The position numbers and the translations under genes were made by a program. A stretch of 64,000 nt of DNA from Cucumibacter marinus DSM 18995. Its GTDB lineage: Bacteria > Pseudomonadota > Alphaproteobacteria > Rhizobiales > Devosiaceae. Where the stretch lies: positions 367,393-431,392 of the forward strand of contig NZ_KE386977.1 in the NCBI RefSeq assembly GCF_000429865.1, written 5' to 3'. Shown here piece by piece: positions 51,801 through 60,998 of the stretch (the first letter of the stretch is position 1; every line of letters starts with the position of its first letter). The notes beneath the pieces were generated by a model, which did no database searches, was not told where the DNA came from, and saw only the letters and a list, made by a program, of their open reading frames with translations.

Positions 51801-53222
51801 TCAGACTGTGACACCGCGGCGGGCCGCAAGGCTCACCCCCTCGCGCTCGAACACCACGCGCCCGTCAACCATGGTGAGATCGACATTGAGATCGCCGAAA
51901 TTCTTCGGCCCGACCGCATAGGGGTCGGCATCGATGACACACAGATCGGCGACCTTGCCGGCCTCGAGTGTGCCCTTCCAGCCTTCCGCGAAGTCCTGTT
52001 CTGCGGGAACGGACGTATACATCCGCAACAAGCGCGTCGTGACGGTCCTGTCGAGGGTAACGCCCTGCGCCTCGAGCTGGCGGGCAGCAGACGCGGTGAT
52101 CTGGCGCCAGTCGGGGCTGGCCACCGGCGCGTCCGAACTCAGGATCGCGCGGAGCCCGTCTCCCAGCATCAGGTGAAGCGGCCATGCCGCATCGGCCACC
52201 TCGTCGGTCACGGCGGCCCGCAGCCACTCGCCGGTGAAATCCCCGATCAGCGGTTGGAGATCGATCCCCATGCCGATGGCTTGGAGCCGTTGAAGCTGAT
52301 CGGCATCAATCAGGTCGCCGTGAATGACATAGTGGCGCAGATCGCCCGCGCCGCCGAGCCGTTCGACCTGGGCGATGAACTCTTCGATGGTGCGGTCGCC
52401 AGTGGCATGCACACCGATCTGCAGGTTCCGCTCATGGGCATAGGTGATCATGTCGCGGAACTCGGCGAGCCGGGCTTCCTCGTCCCCGTCACCGGTCATC
52501 AGCCCGCCATGCCCGCCACTGTCGCGATAGTCCGACCGGATCCAGGCATTGCGCATGGGCGGAATACCATCGCCGAAGATCTTGATCCCGGTGACGTTGA
52601 GCCAGCGCGGATCGGTTTCGGGGAGCGGAACCTCAAGGCCCTCTTTGACATCGGCGAAATGGCTCGCGCCATCGAGAATGCCGAACAGGCGCAAAGCGGT
52701 GACCCGCGCGGTCTGGGCCGCGGTGCCCGCCAGCGCCGCATAGCTTTCGAGAATGTTCGAGCCGAAGCAGCCGGTGACGCCGTCATCCTCACCCGGCCCC
52801 AGGCCCGGTTCGGTGAAGCTCGTAACCCCGAAAGAGGCCAGCAGTTCAAAGGTTTTCCTGATCGCTGCGCGGCGATCATCTTCGCTCGACAGGAGCCGCG
52901 TGTCCCATCCCTCGCGTGACCCGCCGAACATCATTTCAGGCCATTTGGCCCCCAGCCACACCCCGTGCAGATGCGCGTCGTTAATGCCGGGAAGCACGGA
53001 ACGGCCGCCAAGTTCGATCACTGTTGTGTCCGGCCCAATCAAAGCTTCAACGGCGGCATCACTGCCAAGCGCCACGATCTCACCACCCGTTGCCGCGAGC
53101 GCCGATACCACACTTTCACGCGGATCGAGCGTATGGATCACACCGCCCCTGAGAACCGTATCCGCCGGTGCACGGCCCGCATTCGGGGCATCGGTTTCCG
53201 CATGGGAGGCATCGGCACTCAT
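51801..53222 (-). CDS. Amidohydrolase family protein, YtcJ-like
   Basis: This 473-residue amidohydrolase-3 family protein has the N-terminal beta-sandwich (DTVLRGGVIHTLDPRE), the metal HxH motif in INDAHLHG, a later HATGDRTIEEF, a further histidine in HYVIHGDL and the aspartate in SSDAPVASPDW. The family hydrolyses N-formyl or other amide compounds and cyclic ureas. It has no signal peptide. It is transcribed toward the importer terminator from a spacer carrying a GTGTAGACTAAAAG element similar to others in the locus. Confidence 0.86.
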   Translation of the reverse strand: MSADASHAETDAPNAGRAPADTVLRGGVIHTLDPRESVVSALAATGGEIVALGSDAAVEALIGPDTTVIELGGRSVLPGINDAHLHGVWLGAKWPEMMFGGSREGWDTRLLSSEDDRRAAIRKTFELLASFGVTSFTEPGLGPGEDDGVTGCFGSNILESYAALAGTAAQTARVTALRLFGILDGASHFADVKEGLEVPLPETDPRWLNVTGIKIFGDGIPPMRNAWIRSDYRDSGGHGGLMTGDGDEEARLAEFRDMITYAHERNLQIGVHATGDRTIEEFIAQVERLGGAGDLRHYVIHGDLIDADQLQRLQAIGMGIDLQPLIGDFTGEWLRAAVTDEVADAAWPLHLMLGDGLRAILSSDAPVASPDWRQITASAARQLEAQGVTLDRTVTTRLLRMYTSVPAEQDFAEGWKGTLEAGKVADLCVIDADPYAVGPKNFGDLNVDLTMVDGRVVFEREGVSLAARRGVTV

Positions 53223-53260
53223 AGTCGGTTCCTGGTAGGTTCCTGATGGTGGACAAAAGT

Positions 53261-53293
53261 GGTCGTCTAAATTCCACTAGTGTAGACTAAAAG
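53261..53293. promoter_or_regulatory. Operator candidate upstream of the amidohydrolase gene
   Basis: GGTCGTCTAAA and, 20 bases on, GTGTAGACTAAAAG stand 40-70 bases before the amidohydrolase start, with an 8-base palindrome CACTAGTG between. The GTAGA core and the GGTCGT arm recur in the other locus promoters (42757-42800, 43854, 55677). Confidence 0.35.
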
Positions 53294-53435
53294 CCTGCCC
53301 AGCGATACCCTCCTTCGGCGTTTTTGGTGGATGAAGCCCGGGATTGCCGGCTTCTCGTGCCGTGCCCTGAATGCGGAACGGCCACCTGGCACAAAGGGCA
53401 GGCAGCCGTCACTCTTCGATCGGTTCCCTGTGCAG

Positions 53436-54434
53436 TCAGGCCGCTGCCCTGGGCAGGGCGAGGTGCGATGCAATCGAGACTATCACGGCACCGCGCTTAT
53501 GCCGCGTGCCCACGCGTTCATAAGCCCGGGCAATGTCTTCAAGCCCGTATCGGCTGTCGATGACGGCGCTCAGCGCACCGCGCTGCATGAGCCCGGCGAG
53601 GGTTTCGAGGTCTTCGCGCTTGTCGCCATTCACCCCGATCTTGATGCGCTTGCCGGACTTGCCGCTGAACATCGCCTGCCGCATTTCCCTGATACCGAAC
53701 TCGAGCGGAATGAACTGACCGTTCTCGGTCAGGACAGGTTTGACCGAAGCGAAGTCGGTCACCCCTGCCGTATCGAAAACGAGGTCATAACGCGCGCTGC
53801 CCCGGGTGAAGTCGGTCTGTTTGTAGTCGATCACCTTGTCGGCGCCCAGCTTGCGGACGAGGTCGGCATTCTGGCTGCTCGCCACCGCGGTCACGTCGGC
53901 ACCGAGATATTTCGCGATCTGCACTCCGAACACACCCACCCCGCCCGAGGCACCGGTCACGAGCACCTTCTGGCCCGGCTTGACCCCGGCAAAGTCACGC
54001 AGGAAGACAAGGGCGCACAGCGCGCCAAACGGCATCGCCGCCGCATCTTCATCGCTCACCCCCGCCGGCTTTTGCACGATCGCCTTGTTCTCATTGATGG
54101 CGAGATATTCTGCATGCGCACCATGCGGGGCGAACCCCATCACCGCATCGCCCATGCGGAACCGGGTGACGCCATTGCCGACCGCCACGACGCGGCCCGA
54201 AAAGGCACTGCCGAGAACCGGATGCCGCGGCTTGGTGAGGCCAAACATCATCCGGGCGATGATCGCAAGGACCGGATCACCGGTCTTCATGGTCAGCATC
54301 CGCCAGTCCCCGGTCGACACGGTGCTGGCATGCACCTGCACCAGAACCTCACCATCCTTGATGGCCGGGCGCGGCATTTCGCTGACGCTGATCACGTCGG
54401 GCCCGCCGTAACTGGAATAGATTGCAGCTTTCAT
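53436..54434 (-). CDS. NAD(P)-dependent MDR oxidoreductase, quinone reductase-like
   Basis: This 332-residue MDR protein lacks zinc cysteines and has MKAAIYSSYGGPDVISVSEM, VHASTVSTGDWRM, MPFGALCALVFLRDFAG and the nucleotide motif VTGASGGVGVFGVQIAKYLGA. This pattern fits the zeta-crystallin/quinone reductase branch. ATG 54434 follows AGGGA nine bases upstream; longer frames exist to 54536. It is divergent from a LysR regulator, the usual pairing for a reductase under LysR control. Confidence 0.87.
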   Translation of the reverse strand: MKAAIYSSYGGPDVISVSEMPRPAIKDGEVLVQVHASTVSTGDWRMLTMKTGDPVLAIIARMMFGLTKPRHPVLGSAFSGRVVAVGNGVTRFRMGDAVMGFAPHGAHAEYLAINENKAIVQKPAGVSDEDAAAMPFGALCALVFLRDFAGVKPGQKVLVTGASGGVGVFGVQIAKYLGADVTAVASSQNADLVRKLGADKVIDYKQTDFTRGSARYDLVFDTAGVTDFASVKPVLTENGQFIPLEFGIREMRQAMFSGKSGKRIKIGVNGDKREDLETLAGLMQRGALSAVIDSRYGLEDIARAYERVGTRHKRGAVIVSIASHLALPRAAA

Positions 54435-54576
54435 CTTTTGCATTCCCTTGCTCGCGCTGCCGCGGTTCCGGCCCCCGGGGCCCATTCGCGCCGCGCTGTT
54501 TCGATGACCAAGGAAATAGGCCCGTTTTGATCTCAACAGAATTGACTAATGGTGTCGATTTGCTATGCGAATACGC

Positions 54577-55476
54577 ATGGATTGGCGTTCAGTGAAATTC
54601 GACTGGAACCGCGCGCGGGCCTTTCTGGTCACCGCCGAAGAAGGCTCGCTCTCTGCAGCAGCCCGGGCGCTGGGCCTCACCCAGCCAACGCTTGGCCGTC
54701 AGGTCGACGCGCTTGAGGACGAACTGGGCGTGGTGTTGTTCGAGCGGGCGGGACGTGGTCTCGTCCTCACCCCCAGCGGGGTCGAACTGCTCGATCACGT
54801 GCGTGCCATGGGCGATGCCGCCGGCCGGGTGTCCCTTGCCGCCTCCGGCCAGGCCCAGACCATCGAAGGCTCGATTTCGATCACGGCCAGCGAAATCGAG
54901 GCCGCCCATCTGCTGCCCCCGATCATCCGCAAGCTGCGCAAGATGGCCCCGGGGATGGAGATCGAGATCGTTGCCTCCAATGCCGCGCTCGATTTGAGAC
55001 GGCGCGAAGCCGATATTGCCATTCGCAGTTTTCGCCCGACCCAGCCCGAACTGATCGCCCGCAAGATCCGCGACGACAAGGGCCGGCTCTATGCAACCCC
55101 TGGCTATCTGGAGAGCATTGGCAATCCGCAAAGCCCAAAGGATCTGGTAAAGGCAGAATTCATCGGCTTCGACACCACGGATCTCTACATCAACGGGCTC
55201 AATGCGCTGGGCGTCCCGATCACCCGCGACAACATCACCGTTCTGTCCGCCAACCATTTGTTGCATTGGGAACTGACCAAGGCCGGGGTGGGTATCGGCA
55301 ATTTCCCTCAGGTGATCGGCGACATGGCGCCCGAGCTGGTGCGGGTCCTCGACGACAAGATCGAACCCATGGTTTTCCCGATGTGGTTGACCACCCACCG
55401 CGAGCTCAACACCTCCCGCCGGGTGCGAATGGTCTTCGATTTCCTCGCCGAAGAGCTGGGAAAACTGCCGCAATAG
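54577..55476 (+). CDS. LysR-family transcriptional regulator
   Basis: This 299-residue regulator starts MDWRSVKFDWNRARAF (ATG 54577; ATG 54565 is also possible) with helix-turn-helix GSLSAAARALGLTQPTLGRQVDALE, residues about 20-45. The effector domain begins near IEGSISITASEIEAAHLLPP. It most likely controls the divergent MDR oxidoreductase gene from the shared 142-base spacer. A role for the following binding protein is less likely, given a 307-base gap. Confidence 0.9.
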   Translation: MDWRSVKFDWNRARAFLVTAEEGSLSAAARALGLTQPTLGRQVDALEDELGVVLFERAGRGLVLTPSGVELLDHVRAMGDAAGRVSLAASGQAQTIEGSISITASEIEAAHLLPPIIRKLRKMAPGMEIEIVASNAALDLRRREADIAIRSFRPTQPELIARKIRDDKGRLYATPGYLESIGNPQSPKDLVKAEFIGFDTTDLYINGLNALGVPITRDNITVLSANHLLHWELTKAGVGIGNFPQVIGDMAPELVRVLDDKIEPMVFPMWLTTHRELNTSRRVRMVFDFLAEELGKLPQ

Positions 55477-55783
55477 CCGTTCGCGTCGCCGCCTCCAAAA
55501 CGGGCCCGAAACAGCGTTATTTACAGATTCAGCAAGGCCCGTTTCTCATTTCAAATATTGCAATTTGTCGAATTGATTGTTCGAACTGTTGACCAACGAT
55601 CCCGCTGGCACGCTAACCCCTTGGCGCGCCTGCACGCTTGGGCGAAACAGCCGGATTTCCGGGCCCGCTTGACTTTTTGTCAACGTCCGTAGACGATACC
55701 GTCAGGCGTAAACCGGCCCCGAAATCGAGCCTGACGCGCTTGGTCCGGTTTGATCGCCCGTCATCCAAGGGAGGTGTACAACC
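55477..55783 (+). promoter_or_regulatory. Control region of binding-protein gene 2, with the shared element at 55677-55701
   Basis: The 307-base spacer has no gene. Its first half is A+T-rich (55515-55600) with TTCGAA-type repeats. At 55677-55701 it carries TTGTCAAC, seven bases, GTAGA and a closing CCG, matching the element before binding-protein gene 1. A TTGACT eight bases before TTGTCAAC could be the -35. CGTC-CGTA-GACG (55684-55695) is a small dyad inside it. Confidence 0.55.
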
Positions 55784-57277
55784 GTGAAATCACTCCGCAG
55801 AGCGGCACTGACTGCCCTCACTGCGCTGGGACTGGCCGCGGCCCCGGCAGCGCAGGCCGCCGATCTCAAAATAGGGAATTTCCTCGACGTCCGTTCCTGG
55901 GACCCGGCCCTCTCCGATATCGGCTTTTCCGGCCCTTATCTGTCCGCGATCTATGACCCGCTGATCGCGATGAATGCCGAAGGCGAGGCTATTCCCGCGC
56001 TTGCAACCGACTGGTCCTATTCTGACGACTTCAAGACCCTCACCATGCATTTGCGTGAGGACGTGACCTTCTCGGACGGCGAACCGTTCAACGCCGAGGC
56101 GGCGGTCATCAATCTCAACCATCTCAAGAACGGCCCGCTGTCCAACGAGGCCTATCTCAAGGTTGCAGAATTCCGCGCCACCGGCCCCTACACCATCGAA
56201 ATCGAGCTGACCGCACGCGACGATTCCATGGTCTATCTGATGGCGCTGGCCCGCTCCTACATGGCCTCCCCCGCCTCCATTGAAGCGGACAGCCTCAAGA
56301 GCGAACCGATCGGTTCGGGGCCCTATACGCTCGACATGGAACGTTCCATTCCCGGCTCGGAATACCACTTCAACAAAGTCGCTGATCACTGGGACGCCGG
56401 CACCTACAAGTTCGACAATCTCAGCGTTTACCCGATCCTCGATGCGACGGCCCGCAACAACGCCATGCTGTCCGGCCAGATCAATGTGAATTTTGGTGCC
56501 GCCGACAATCTTCAGCAGGCCGAACTCGCGGGATGGAACATTGCCCAGGCGCCCGCAAGCTGGGTTGGGCTGCAATTCGTTGACCGCACCGGTGAAACTC
56601 TCGAGCCGCTCGGCGATGTCCGTGTCCGCCAGGCGCTCAATCTCGCCTTCAACCGGGCCGGCATGCTGAGCACCATCAGTTCGGGCGCCGGTGAGGTGAC
56701 CAACCAGGTCTTTGTGGTCGGTGGCGAGGTCAACGACCCGGCCCTGCTCGAAGACTGGGCCTATGACCTCGAACGCGCCAAGCAATTGATGGCCGACGCC
56801 GGCTATGCCGACGGGTTCGATGTCTCGATGCCGATGTCGCCGATCTTCGCGCCGTGGCAGCCCATCGTCACCCAGACCCTGTCGCAATTGAACATCAACG
56901 TGACCTGGGACGATCTGCAAATGCCCGACTACCAGATCAACGCCCCCAACTATCCGATGTTCATCTGCGTGCTCTCGCTTGATCTCAACCCACCCGCCGC
57001 CCTGATCCGGCAGGTGACGAGCGCCCAGTGGTTCAATCCGCGCCAGCAATATGCCGAGTTCCCCGAACTCAAGGAACTGGCCGACGCGGCGCTGGCTGCC
57101 ACTGGTGACGAACAGGTCGAGGCGATGCACGCGGTGAATGCCAAGCTGACCGAACTGGGCTGGTGGTCGATCTGGTACCAGGCCGCCAATTCCTACTTCT
57201 CGACCCCCGATATCGAGATGCAGGCTGTCACCGGCTACATGTTCCCGCCCTTGCGGTTCATCCAGCCGGCATCCTGA
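55784..57277 (+). CDS. ABC transporter substrate-binding protein, family 5 (copy 2, no permease beside it)
   Basis: This 497-residue secreted protein is a close paralogue of the receptor at 43955. LKIGNFLDVRSWDPALSDIG, GPYLSAIYDPLIA, SIPGSEYHFNKVADHWD and PDYQINAPNYP are near-identical blocks. The signal peptide ends near AQA. No permease or ATPase follows; the next gene is a sulfatase beyond a terminator-like hairpin. It probably feeds the importer at 45.5-49.1 kb with a related or modified ligand. Confidence 0.9.
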   Translation: MKSLRRAALTALTALGLAAAPAAQAADLKIGNFLDVRSWDPALSDIGFSGPYLSAIYDPLIAMNAEGEAIPALATDWSYSDDFKTLTMHLREDVTFSDGEPFNAEAAVINLNHLKNGPLSNEAYLKVAEFRATGPYTIEIELTARDDSMVYLMALARSYMASPASIEADSLKSEPIGSGPYTLDMERSIPGSEYHFNKVADHWDAGTYKFDNLSVYPILDATARNNAMLSGQINVNFGAADNLQQAELAGWNIAQAPASWVGLQFVDRTGETLEPLGDVRVRQALNLAFNRAGMLSTISSGAGEVTNQVFVVGGEVNDPALLEDWAYDLERAKQLMADAGYADGFDVSMPMSPIFAPWQPIVTQTLSQLNINVTWDDLQMPDYQINAPNYPMFICVLSLDLNPPAALIRQVTSAQWFNPRQQYAEFPELKELADAALAATGDEQVEAMHAVNAKLTELGWWSIWYQAANSYFSTPDIEMQAVTGYMFPPLRFIQPAS

Positions 57278-57286
57278 CACCAACGT

Positions 57287-57314
57287 GAAACCGCCCGGGC
57301 AGCCGGGCGGTTTC
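57287..57314 (+). terminator. Hairpin after binding-protein gene 2
   Basis: GAAACCGCCCGG (57287-57298) pairs perfectly with CCGGGCGGTTTC (57303-57314), starting ten bases after the stop. The T-run is short, so it may end or only reduce transcription into the sulfatase gene. Confidence 0.65.
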
Positions 57315-57396
57315 TGCCTATGTGCCGGCGTTGAAGGTTTCGTTGGCACGATTGGGCGGCAAGGCCGCCAGAAGACACATCCGCGAGGGAGACAAA

Positions 57397-59094
57397 ATGG
57401 GCGCCGTCCGCAACATCCTGTTCGTCATGTACGACCAGCTGCGCTTCGATTATCTGAGCTGCGCCGGTCATCCGACCCTCAAGACCCCGAATTTCGACCG
57501 TATCGCCGAACGCGGCGTGCGCTTCACCAATGCCTATGTGCAATCCCCGGTCTGCGGGCCCAGCCGGATGAGCACCTATACCGGGCGCTATGTCCATTCG
57601 CATGGCGCCGCCGGCAATTTCTATCCGCTCAAGGTCGGCGAAATGACCATGGGCGATCACCTCCGCAAGGCCGGGGTCGATTGCTGGCTCGTGGGCAAGA
57701 CCCATATGGCGGTCGATGTCGAGGGAATGGCCCGGCTCGGCCTCAAGGCTGAAAGCCAGATCGGCGCCCGGGTTGCCGAATGCGGGTTCGATGTCTGGGT
57801 GCGCGATGACGGGCTGGTGCCTGAAGGCCCCATGGGCAAGTTCGAGACCAAGCCCTCGCCCTACAATGAATCTCTCAAGCAAAAGGGCTATCCCGGCGAC
57901 AATCCCTGGCACGAATACGCCAATTCGGGGATCGACCAAAATGGCGACATGGCCTCGGGCTGGCTTTTGAAGAATTCCCGCGAGCCGGCCAATGTCGAGG
58001 AGCAGGATAGCGAAACGCCCTGGCTGACCACCGAGGCCATCCACTTCCTCGAAGACAAGGCCGACAGCGACAAGCCCTGGGTTTGCCATGTCAGCTATAT
58101 CAAGCCGCACTGGCCCTATATCGTGCCCGAACCCTACGCTTCGATGTTCGGCCCTGAAGACGTCGTGGCGCCCATTCGCAGCGAAGCAGAAAAGAACGAT
58201 CCGCAGCCGGTCTATGGCGCCTTCATGCGCAACCCGATTGCCAGAAGCTTCTCGAAAGACGAAGTCCGCGAGACCGTCATTCCCGCCTATATGGGTTTGA
58301 TCGCCCAATGCGATGCCGAGCTTGGCCGGTTGATCGACCATCTCGAAGCGACCGGTGAGATCGACCACACCATGATCGTACTCACCTCCGATCATGGCGA
58401 TTATCTCGGCGATCATTGGCTGGGCGAAAAGGACTTGTTCCACGACGTCTCGGCCAAGGTGCCGCTGATCATCTTCGACCCCTCACCGGAAGCCGACGCC
58501 ACCCGCGGCACCATTTGCGATGCGCTTGTCGAGGCCATCGATCTGGCCCCGACTTTCATGCAGGTGATGGATGCAACGCCGCCCCGCCACATTCTGGAGG
58601 GCCGCTCGCTCGTGCCGCTCCTGCATGGCGAGACTCCCGGGCATTGGCGCGAGGCCGTCTTTTCCGAATACGATTACGCCATGACCGTAATGGCCGAGGA
58701 CCTCGACATCGAGCCGGACACTTCACTGTTGTTCATGGTCTTTGACGGCCGCTACAAGATGATGCACGCCGAAGGCGGCTTCCGCCCCATGCTGTTCGAT
58801 CTGCAATCCGATCCGGATGAACTCGCCGATCTCGGCGCCAACCCTGCCTATGCCGACATCATCGACGGCCTTTACGCCCGGCTTAACCGCTGGGCCCGCC
58901 GTAACGCCCAGCGCACGACGGTGACCGACGAACGCCTGATCGGCTCGCGTGGCCGGGCCCATGATGTGGGAATTTTCGTCGGGGTCTGGGACGAAAGCGA
59001 ACTGGACGAGCACGTCGTGCCTTTCGTGCAAGGCCGTCCCGAAAAGGACTACAGGCCGCAAAACGAGATCAAGCCCAAAGCCGGGAAAGACTAG
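57397..59094 (+). CDS. Formylglycine sulfatase / phosphonate monoester hydrolase-like enzyme
   Basis: This 565-residue alkaline-phosphatase-superfamily enzyme has the activation motif CGPSR (C53-R57, expected to become formylglycine), an early metal Asp in FVMYDQLRFD and the late metal cluster LTSDHGDYLGDHWLGEKDLF. Overall it resembles the arylsulfatase/phosphonate monoester hydrolase group of rhizobia. There is no signal peptide, so it acts in the cytosol on an imported ester. ATG 57397 follows GAGGGAG. Placement after a binding-protein gene suggests that the imported compound carries a sulfate or phosphonate/phosphate ester. Confidence 0.9.
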   Translation: MGAVRNILFVMYDQLRFDYLSCAGHPTLKTPNFDRIAERGVRFTNAYVQSPVCGPSRMSTYTGRYVHSHGAAGNFYPLKVGEMTMGDHLRKAGVDCWLVGKTHMAVDVEGMARLGLKAESQIGARVAECGFDVWVRDDGLVPEGPMGKFETKPSPYNESLKQKGYPGDNPWHEYANSGIDQNGDMASGWLLKNSREPANVEEQDSETPWLTTEAIHFLEDKADSDKPWVCHVSYIKPHWPYIVPEPYASMFGPEDVVAPIRSEAEKNDPQPVYGAFMRNPIARSFSKDEVRETVIPAYMGLIAQCDAELGRLIDHLEATGEIDHTMIVLTSDHGDYLGDHWLGEKDLFHDVSAKVPLIIFDPSPEADATRGTICDALVEAIDLAPTFMQVMDATPPRHILEGRSLVPLLHGETPGHWREAVFSEYDYAMTVMAEDLDIEPDTSLLFMVFDGRYKMMHAEGGFRPMLFDLQSDPDELADLGANPAYADIIDGLYARLNRWARRNAQRTTVTDERLIGSRGRAHDVGIFVGVWDESELDEHVVPFVQGRPEKDYRPQNEIKPKAGKD

Positions 59095-59106
59095 GTCCGC
59101 CCGGCC

Positions 59107-59787
59107 TCAAACCACCTGGCCGTCGACCATGCGGATCTGGCGTCGGCAATTGTCGGCGATGCGTTCGTCATGGGTGGAAATCAGGAAGGCCGTCCCCTCT
59201 TCCTTGTTGATCTCGACCAGCAATTCCATGACCCGGTCCGCGGATTCGCGGTCGAGATTGCCTGTCGGCTCGTCAGCCAGCACCAGTTCGGGCTGGTTCA
59301 TCAGCGCCCTCGCAATCGCGACCCGTTGTTTCTGACCGCCGGAAAGCTCGCTGGCGCGGTATTCGATCCGATCCTCGAGCCCGACCCGCCTCAGCAACTC
59401 CCTGCCCCGGTCCCGCGCGGTTCTCGTCTCCCGCCCGCTGGCAACCGCGGCGGGGAAGATGACGTTTTCGAGCGCATTGAAGTCGGGCAGGAGGTGATGG
59501 AACTGGAACACGAACCCGATGTGATGATTGCGGAAGTCGGTCAATTCACCGGCGCTCGCACTGATCAGGTCGCGTCCGAGCATCGTGTAGTGCCCACCGC
59601 TTGGCTGCATCAGGGTACCAAGGATCGACAACAGCGTGCTTTTGCCCGACCCCGATGGCCCGAGCAGGGCCGCCATGTCGCCTGGCGGGATCTCGAGGTC
59701 GAGGCCCTTGAGCACATGAGTGGCCGCATCGCCCTCCCCGAACGTCTTGACGAGACCGTCGACCGTGATGAGCGCATCCCCGCTCAT
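59107..59787 (-). CDS. ABC exporter ATP-binding protein (LolD/MacB type)
   Basis: This 226-residue ATPase has Walker A GPSGSGKS at 43-50, Q-loop FVFQFHHLLPDFNALENV, signature LSGGQKQRVAIARAL and Walker B LVLADEPTGNLD, which is the LolD/FtsE/MacB subgroup pattern. ATG 59787 overlaps the stop of the permease gene by four bases. With the permease and the adaptor protein upstream it forms a three-part export or lipoprotein-sorting system. Confidence 0.91.
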   Translation of the reverse strand: MSGDALITVDGLVKTFGEGDAATHVLKGLDLEIPPGDMAALLGPSGSGKSTLLSILGTLMQPSGGHYTMLGRDLISASAGELTDFRNHHIGFVFQFHHLLPDFNALENVIFPAAVASGRETRTARDRGRELLRRVGLEDRIEYRASELSGGQKQRVAIARALMNQPELVLADEPTGNLDRESADRVMELLVEINKEEGTAFLISTHDERIADNCRRQIRMVDGQVV

Positions 59788-60989
59788 TGGCCGATCACCG
59801 AAACCGGATCCACCCTTGATGCGGAGCGGGCAGGCAGGATCGAGGCAAGGATGGCGCCGCACGCGGTCAAAAGGATCGCAAGGCCGAAAGCGCCTTGGCG
59901 CACGTCGATGGGAAACGAGCCCGGCGAAATGGTATCCGGGCGCGGAAAGGGCGATAGCGCCAGATAGCCCAGGCCCGCCCCGGCCACGCCGCCGATCAGC
60001 CCGATAAAAGCGCCCTGCAGAATGAACACAAGCACGACGAAACCCTGGCTGGCCCCCATGGCGCGCATGATGCCGATCTCCGGCCCGCGCCTGTAGGTGG
60101 AAAGCAGCAGGGCACTCGCCACCCCGATCACGATGGTAAGCAGCGCGAACCCCTTGATGAGATTGCCGCTGCGCGCCTGGGCGTTGAGCCCGTCGATAAG
60201 CTGGGCATTGCCCTGCGTCCAGGAAGTGGCCTTGAGACCGGTCTCGGCGGCAATCCGGGCGGCATGGGCATCGGCCTGATTGAGGTCGGTCAGCTTGATT
60301 TCGATCCTCGACAGGCCCTGCGGCAGTTCGAACAGCACACGCGCCGTCGAAAGACTGACAAAGGCGGCTCGCGCATCGAGGCTTTCGACCCCGAGCTCGA
60401 ACAACCCGCCGATGACCAGCGACCGCTCGACCCCGCGATCCGACCGCATGGTCACGACCTGACCGAGCGACACACCGAGATCTTCGGCCAATGTGCGCCC
60501 AACGATAATGGTTGAATTGGTGAGGTCCGGCGTACCGGCCACCAGGTTGCCGGCGATGTCGGCAATCGCCGAAAGCTTGCCTGGCTCGACCCCGGTCAGC
60601 CCCACAGGGGCAGTCGACTGCCCGCGGATCAGAAAACCATTGCCCACGATTTCCGGGGAGACCGCCTCGGTTCCCGGCAAGGACGCGATCAAGGGCAGAA
60701 ACGCATCCGCATTGCGCAACGCATTGCGTTGGCTGGTGCCCTTTTGCACGACACCCAGCGTGCCCGGCACATCGCTCACCAGCACCTGCGGGTCGCGGCT
60801 TGGCGCTTCGACCGTGACATGGGGAATGTCCCCCACGGTCCGCTCGATCAGATAGACCGCGAGCCCGCCGATCAGGGCGCTCATGAAGACGAAGACGAAC
60901 ACACCGAGCGCCACACCGGTCAGCAGCAGCCCCGTCTGGGTCTTGTTGGCGCCGAGATAGCGAAAGGCGATCTTGAGAGCATAAATCAT
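59784..60989 (-). CDS. ABC exporter permease (MacB/FtsX family)
   Basis: This 401-residue permease has a helix near residue 25, a large periplasmic MacB-type domain (about residues 45-270) and three C-terminal helices with the FtsX motif RRGPEIGIMRAMGASQGFVVLVFILQG-like region near 310-340. It pairs with the LolD-type ATPase. Such pumps export peptides, siderophores or antibiotics, or use mechanotransmission. The substrate is not evident. Confidence 0.9.
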   Translation of the reverse strand: MIYALKIAFRYLGANKTQTGLLLTGVALGVFVFVFMSALIGGLAVYLIERTVGDIPHVTVEAPSRDPQVLVSDVPGTLGVVQKGTSQRNALRNADAFLPLIASLPGTEAVSPEIVGNGFLIRGQSTAPVGLTGVEPGKLSAIADIAGNLVAGTPDLTNSTIIVGRTLAEDLGVSLGQVVTMRSDRGVERSLVIGGLFELGVESLDARAAFVSLSTARVLFELPQGLSRIEIKLTDLNQADAHAARIAAETGLKATSWTQGNAQLIDGLNAQARSGNLIKGFALLTIVIGVASALLLSTYRRGPEIGIMRAMGASQGFVVLVFILQGAFIGLIGGVAGAGLGYLALSPFPRPDTISPGSFPIDVRQGAFGLAILLTACGAILASILPARSASRVDPVSVIGQ

Positions 60990-60998
60990 GGCAGCAAC

